A stretch of 14,922 bases of DNA. Source: Kiloniellaceae bacterium. Lineage in GTDB: Bacteria > Pseudomonadota > Alphaproteobacteria > Kiloniellales > Kiloniellaceae. Below the pieces are notes generated by a model. That model was not told where the DNA came from, searched no databases, and saw only the letters and a program-made list of their open reading frames with translations. Positions 13,120 to 14,922 of the stretch are shown here, in pieces (position 1 is the first letter of the stretch; every line of letters starts with the position of its first letter). The stretch covers positions 1 to 14,922 of the forward strand of contig JANQKX010000158.1 in NCBI GenBank assembly GCA_028280915.1. The letters are read 5' to 3'. A program made the translations under genes and the position numbers.

Positions 13120-14337
13120 CTAAACGATAAAGTGAATTTCGTCCAGGTCATCGACTGATGTTTGCCGCAGCACGACCAAGTCGTTGTCCGACAGCTGAAT
13201 ATGGGTGTTGGCGCCCTTCTGGCTCGCCAGCGCCAGGACGTCGCCGGCATCGCCGAAGCCAAAATCGCTCACGTCCAAGAGGTCGGCCCCATCCAAGAAG
13301 TCCAGGATCGTGTCCCGGTCGGTGCCTTGAAGGATGACAAAAGTGTCGTCGCCCACGCCGCCGTCAAGAACATCGTTGCCGGCGCCACCCAGAAGCCGGT
13401 CATTCCCGCTGCCGCCCCTCAGTTTGTCGGCGTCCCGGCCACCGTCCAGATCATCATCGCCTTTTTTGCCATTCAACAGGTCCGCACCGTTTTTGCCAGT
13501 CAGGTGATTATCGCCCCGATTGCCGGTGAGGCGGTTGGCCAGCCCGTTCCCGGTCCCGTTGATATCCTCCGCGCCCATCAGCGTCAGATTCTCGACCAGG
13601 TCCGGTAGCTTGAAGGATTTGTAGGCACGCACCTTGTCCGTCACGTTCTGTTGTTTCTCAACGATCTTGTCGCCGCTACGGTCAACGATGTAGAGATCGC
13701 TGCCGTTGCCCCCTTCCATTTGGTCGATCCCACCGCCCCCGTTGAGGCGATCGTTGCCATTGCCGCCAAAAAGCTGGTCTTTGCCGGTGCCGCCACGCAG
13801 GTCATCTCTCCCGTTATCGCCATAAAGCTCGTCCCTACCCGCGCCACCCAGCAATTTATCCCTGCCGTTGGCGCCGACCAGGAGATCGTTGCCGACACCG
13901 CCATCGACCGTATCGTTGCCATTTCCACCATGCATTTTGTCGTCGCCGCCGAAGCCTCTCATCAAATCAGCGCCGCTATAAGCGCTCAGGACATCTCCGA
14001 AGCGGGAACCGGAAAACTCATCCGCCCCGGCAAAAATCAGCGCTTCAAAGCCGGCAAAGTCATTCTGGGCCAGATGATCGAATGCAAGGACCGCCGACAC
14101 GGAAAAATCTTCCATGCTAAGAGCGATTTCGTCGTTCAGTTTCACCGTATAGCGCGTGAGATTGCCGCCGATGATTTGATCGTTGGCATTCATCGGGAAG
14201 CGGCCCCCGTATTCAAAATCCAAGGGGCCTCTCTCAAACCGCAAGAGGGAAGTGCTCCAGACCGTCCATTCGCCCGGCACATTCGGGCTCATGGTAAAAT
14301 CCGGATTGTGTCCAGGCCCAAAGTAAAACTTTGCCAT
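13120..14337 (-). CDS. RTX calcium-binding protein, probable type I secretion substrate
   Basis: The 405-residue protein has an N-terminal part of about 105 residues with no recognised domain. Two RTX blocks follow: ten GGxGxDxLx-like nonapeptides at about 129-218 and eight at about 263-335. They are separated by VENLTLMGAEDINGTGN (248-264), a linker common in RTX proteins. The C-terminal part ILDFLDGADLLDVSDFGF (344-361) to FIV resembles uncleaved type I secretion signals. RTX repeats bind calcium and fold outside the cell. No protease, lipase or adhesin domain is evident, and no ABC exporter, membrane fusion or TolC gene is nearby, so secretion would need a system encoded elsewhere. The ATG at 14337 has AGGAG seven bases upstream. 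It is preceded by an AT-rich, promoter-like spacer. Confidence 0.88.
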   Translation of the reverse strand: MAKFYFGPGHNPDFTMSPNVPGEWTVWSTSLLRFERGPLDFEYGGRFPMNANDQIIGGNLTRYTVKLNDEIALSMEDFSVSAVLAFDHLAQNDFAGFEALIFAGADEFSGSRFGDVLSAYSGADLMRGFGGDDKMHGGNGNDTVDGGVGNDLLVGANGRDKLLGGAGRDELYGDNGRDDLRGGTGKDQLFGGNGNDRLNGGGGIDQMEGGNGSDLYIVDRSGDKIVEKQQNVTDKVRAYKSFKLPDLVENLTLMGAEDINGTGNGLANRLTGNRGDNHLTGKNGADLLNGKKGDDDLDGGRDADKLRGGSGNDRLLGGAGNDVLDGGVGDDTFVILQGTDRDTILDFLDGADLLDVSDFGFGDAGDVLALASQKGANTHIQLSDNDLVVLRQTSVDDLDEIHFIV

Positions 14338-14637
14338 TTCCTCACTCCTTCCCTTTAAGATACTTCTTATTTACATAGAAACGTCTGAAAATAGCAACTC
14401 AAAAATATAGTTAAAATAGTATTTTATATTAGCACACCCCATTTTATCGTTAATGCAAGGATGCTAAATCTTGGGACCTTACCCGTGGCTGGGCTGGCCT
14501 CACCCGTGGCTGGACTGGCCTCGGCCCAGACAAGGATTTGAAGGGGGCTGTTCGGGTTTGCCTTTGGTTAAGGCTCAGCTACATTTGTTTGGCCAACTGG
14601 ACACTGTCATTGCAATAAATGAACCCTTGAGGGGACC
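14338..14637. other. AT-rich intergenic region upstream of the RTX gene
   Basis: No gene is seen in these 300 bases. The left part is strongly AT-rich (15 of 60 bases are G or C at 14401-14460) and includes the perfect palindrome AAAATA-G-TATTTT (14413-14425). It is probably the RTX promoter region, though no single promoter stands out. The right part returns to higher GC and holds the 2 x 21 bp repeat. Confidence 0.5.
14481..14522. repeat. Two tandem 21-bp repeats
   Basis: Two adjacent 21-base units, 14481-14501 and 14502-14522, both begin ACCCGTGGCTGG and end CTGGCCTC. They differ at one position (G versus A). The near-identity suggests a recent duplication. No ORF across them is convincing. 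Confidence 0.8.
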
Positions 14638-14922
14638 ATGCTGAACTTTCATCCCCTGACCCCGGCTCTGATGGACGATCTGGGCGAGGTTTTCCGGGGT
14701 AACTGGGGGCGCAGCTGTTGGTGCCTGCATCCCCGCCTGACCAACAAGCAGATGGACGCCTTGCCGGGCACCGGTTCCATGAGAGAACGCCGCCGTACGG
14801 CCATGGCAAAATTGGCCGGGCAGGAGCGGGCGCCCGGCCTGATTGCCTATCAGGACGGCATGCCGGTGGGATGGGTGGCCGTGGCGCCCCGGGCGGAACT
14901 GGCGCGGATCGCGGCCTCCCGC
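14638..14922 (+). CDS. GNAT-type acetyltransferase, N-terminal 95 residues (runs off right edge)
   Basis: The frame from the ATG at 14638 is open to the end of the window. FHPLTPALMDDLGEVF (4-19) looks like strand one and helix one of a GNAT fold. SCWCLHPR (26-33) is a Cys/Trp motif seen in one subgroup of small GNAT proteins. GLIAYQDGMPVGWVAVAPR (67-85) is the usual central hairpin leading to the acetyl-CoA site, which would lie beyond the edge. The substrate is unknown. GAGGGG lies just before the start codon, three bases away, slightly close. The call rests on fold pattern only, since the diagnostic loop is not visible. Confidence 0.68.
   Translation, partial: MLNFHPLTPALMDDLGEVFRGNWGRSCWCLHPRLTNKQMDALPGTGSMRERRRTAMAKLAGQERAPGLIAYQDGMPVGWVAVAPRAELARIAASR

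Noticed and set aside
14579..14809. Minus-strand ORF of 76 residues at the right edge
   Set aside because: It is antisense to the better supported GNAT-type frame and shows no motif.

Overview
The window looks like a chromosomal segment of a high-GC alphaproteobacterium, probably Rhodospirillales-like. The evidence is the alphaproteobacterial-type SerC, the serC-serA and hisZ-purA pairings, strong GC bias at third codon positions, and the DUF1127 protein beside a MocR-type regulator. The sequence does not let me name a genus.

Layout. Bases 1-1734 hold purA (5' part only) and hisZ on the minus strand, with one small PqiA-type membrane protein on the plus strand at 1909-2463. Bases 2483-5241 are the serC-serA serine operon (minus), preceded by a repeat-rich 179-base leader. 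Bases 5421-7511 are a compact minus-strand unit: DUF1127 small protein, PhzF-like isomerase, GNAT acetyltransferase and MaoC-type hydratase, the last three overlapping. A MocR/GntR-aminotransferase regulator (7605-8999, plus) diverges from it. Both start codons lie inside copies of a CAACATTGT motif, which suggests the regulator controls itself and the unit. Bases 9025-11588 are folP-glmM (minus), for folate and cell-wall precursor synthesis.

From about 11.7 kb to 14.6 kb the character changes. An AT-richer FkbM-type methyltransferase and an RTX calcium-binding protein lie among non-coding stretches. These include an orphan high-GC3 protein tail on the other strand, a structured block behind the RTX gene, and a strongly AT-rich promoter region. 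This looks like an accessory insertion or recombination scar. A GNAT-type gene (plus) runs off the right edge.

How the genes fit together. Most are housekeeping: purine (purA), histidine (hisZ), serine (serC, serA), folate (folP) and peptidoglycan/LPS amino-sugar synthesis (glmM). The accessory part is surface or secretion related (RTX, FkbM). I see no clearly new multi-gene system. The most unusual material is in the spacers. Short tandem duplications of 13-21 bp, in two or three degenerate copies, occur in five of them. The MocR/DUF1127 intergenic region has a well-defined candidate operator. The serC leader contains a 3 x 13 bp repeat whose copies could compete for one downstream partner. 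No rRNA, tRNA, CRISPR array, transposase or insertion-sequence end was recognised.
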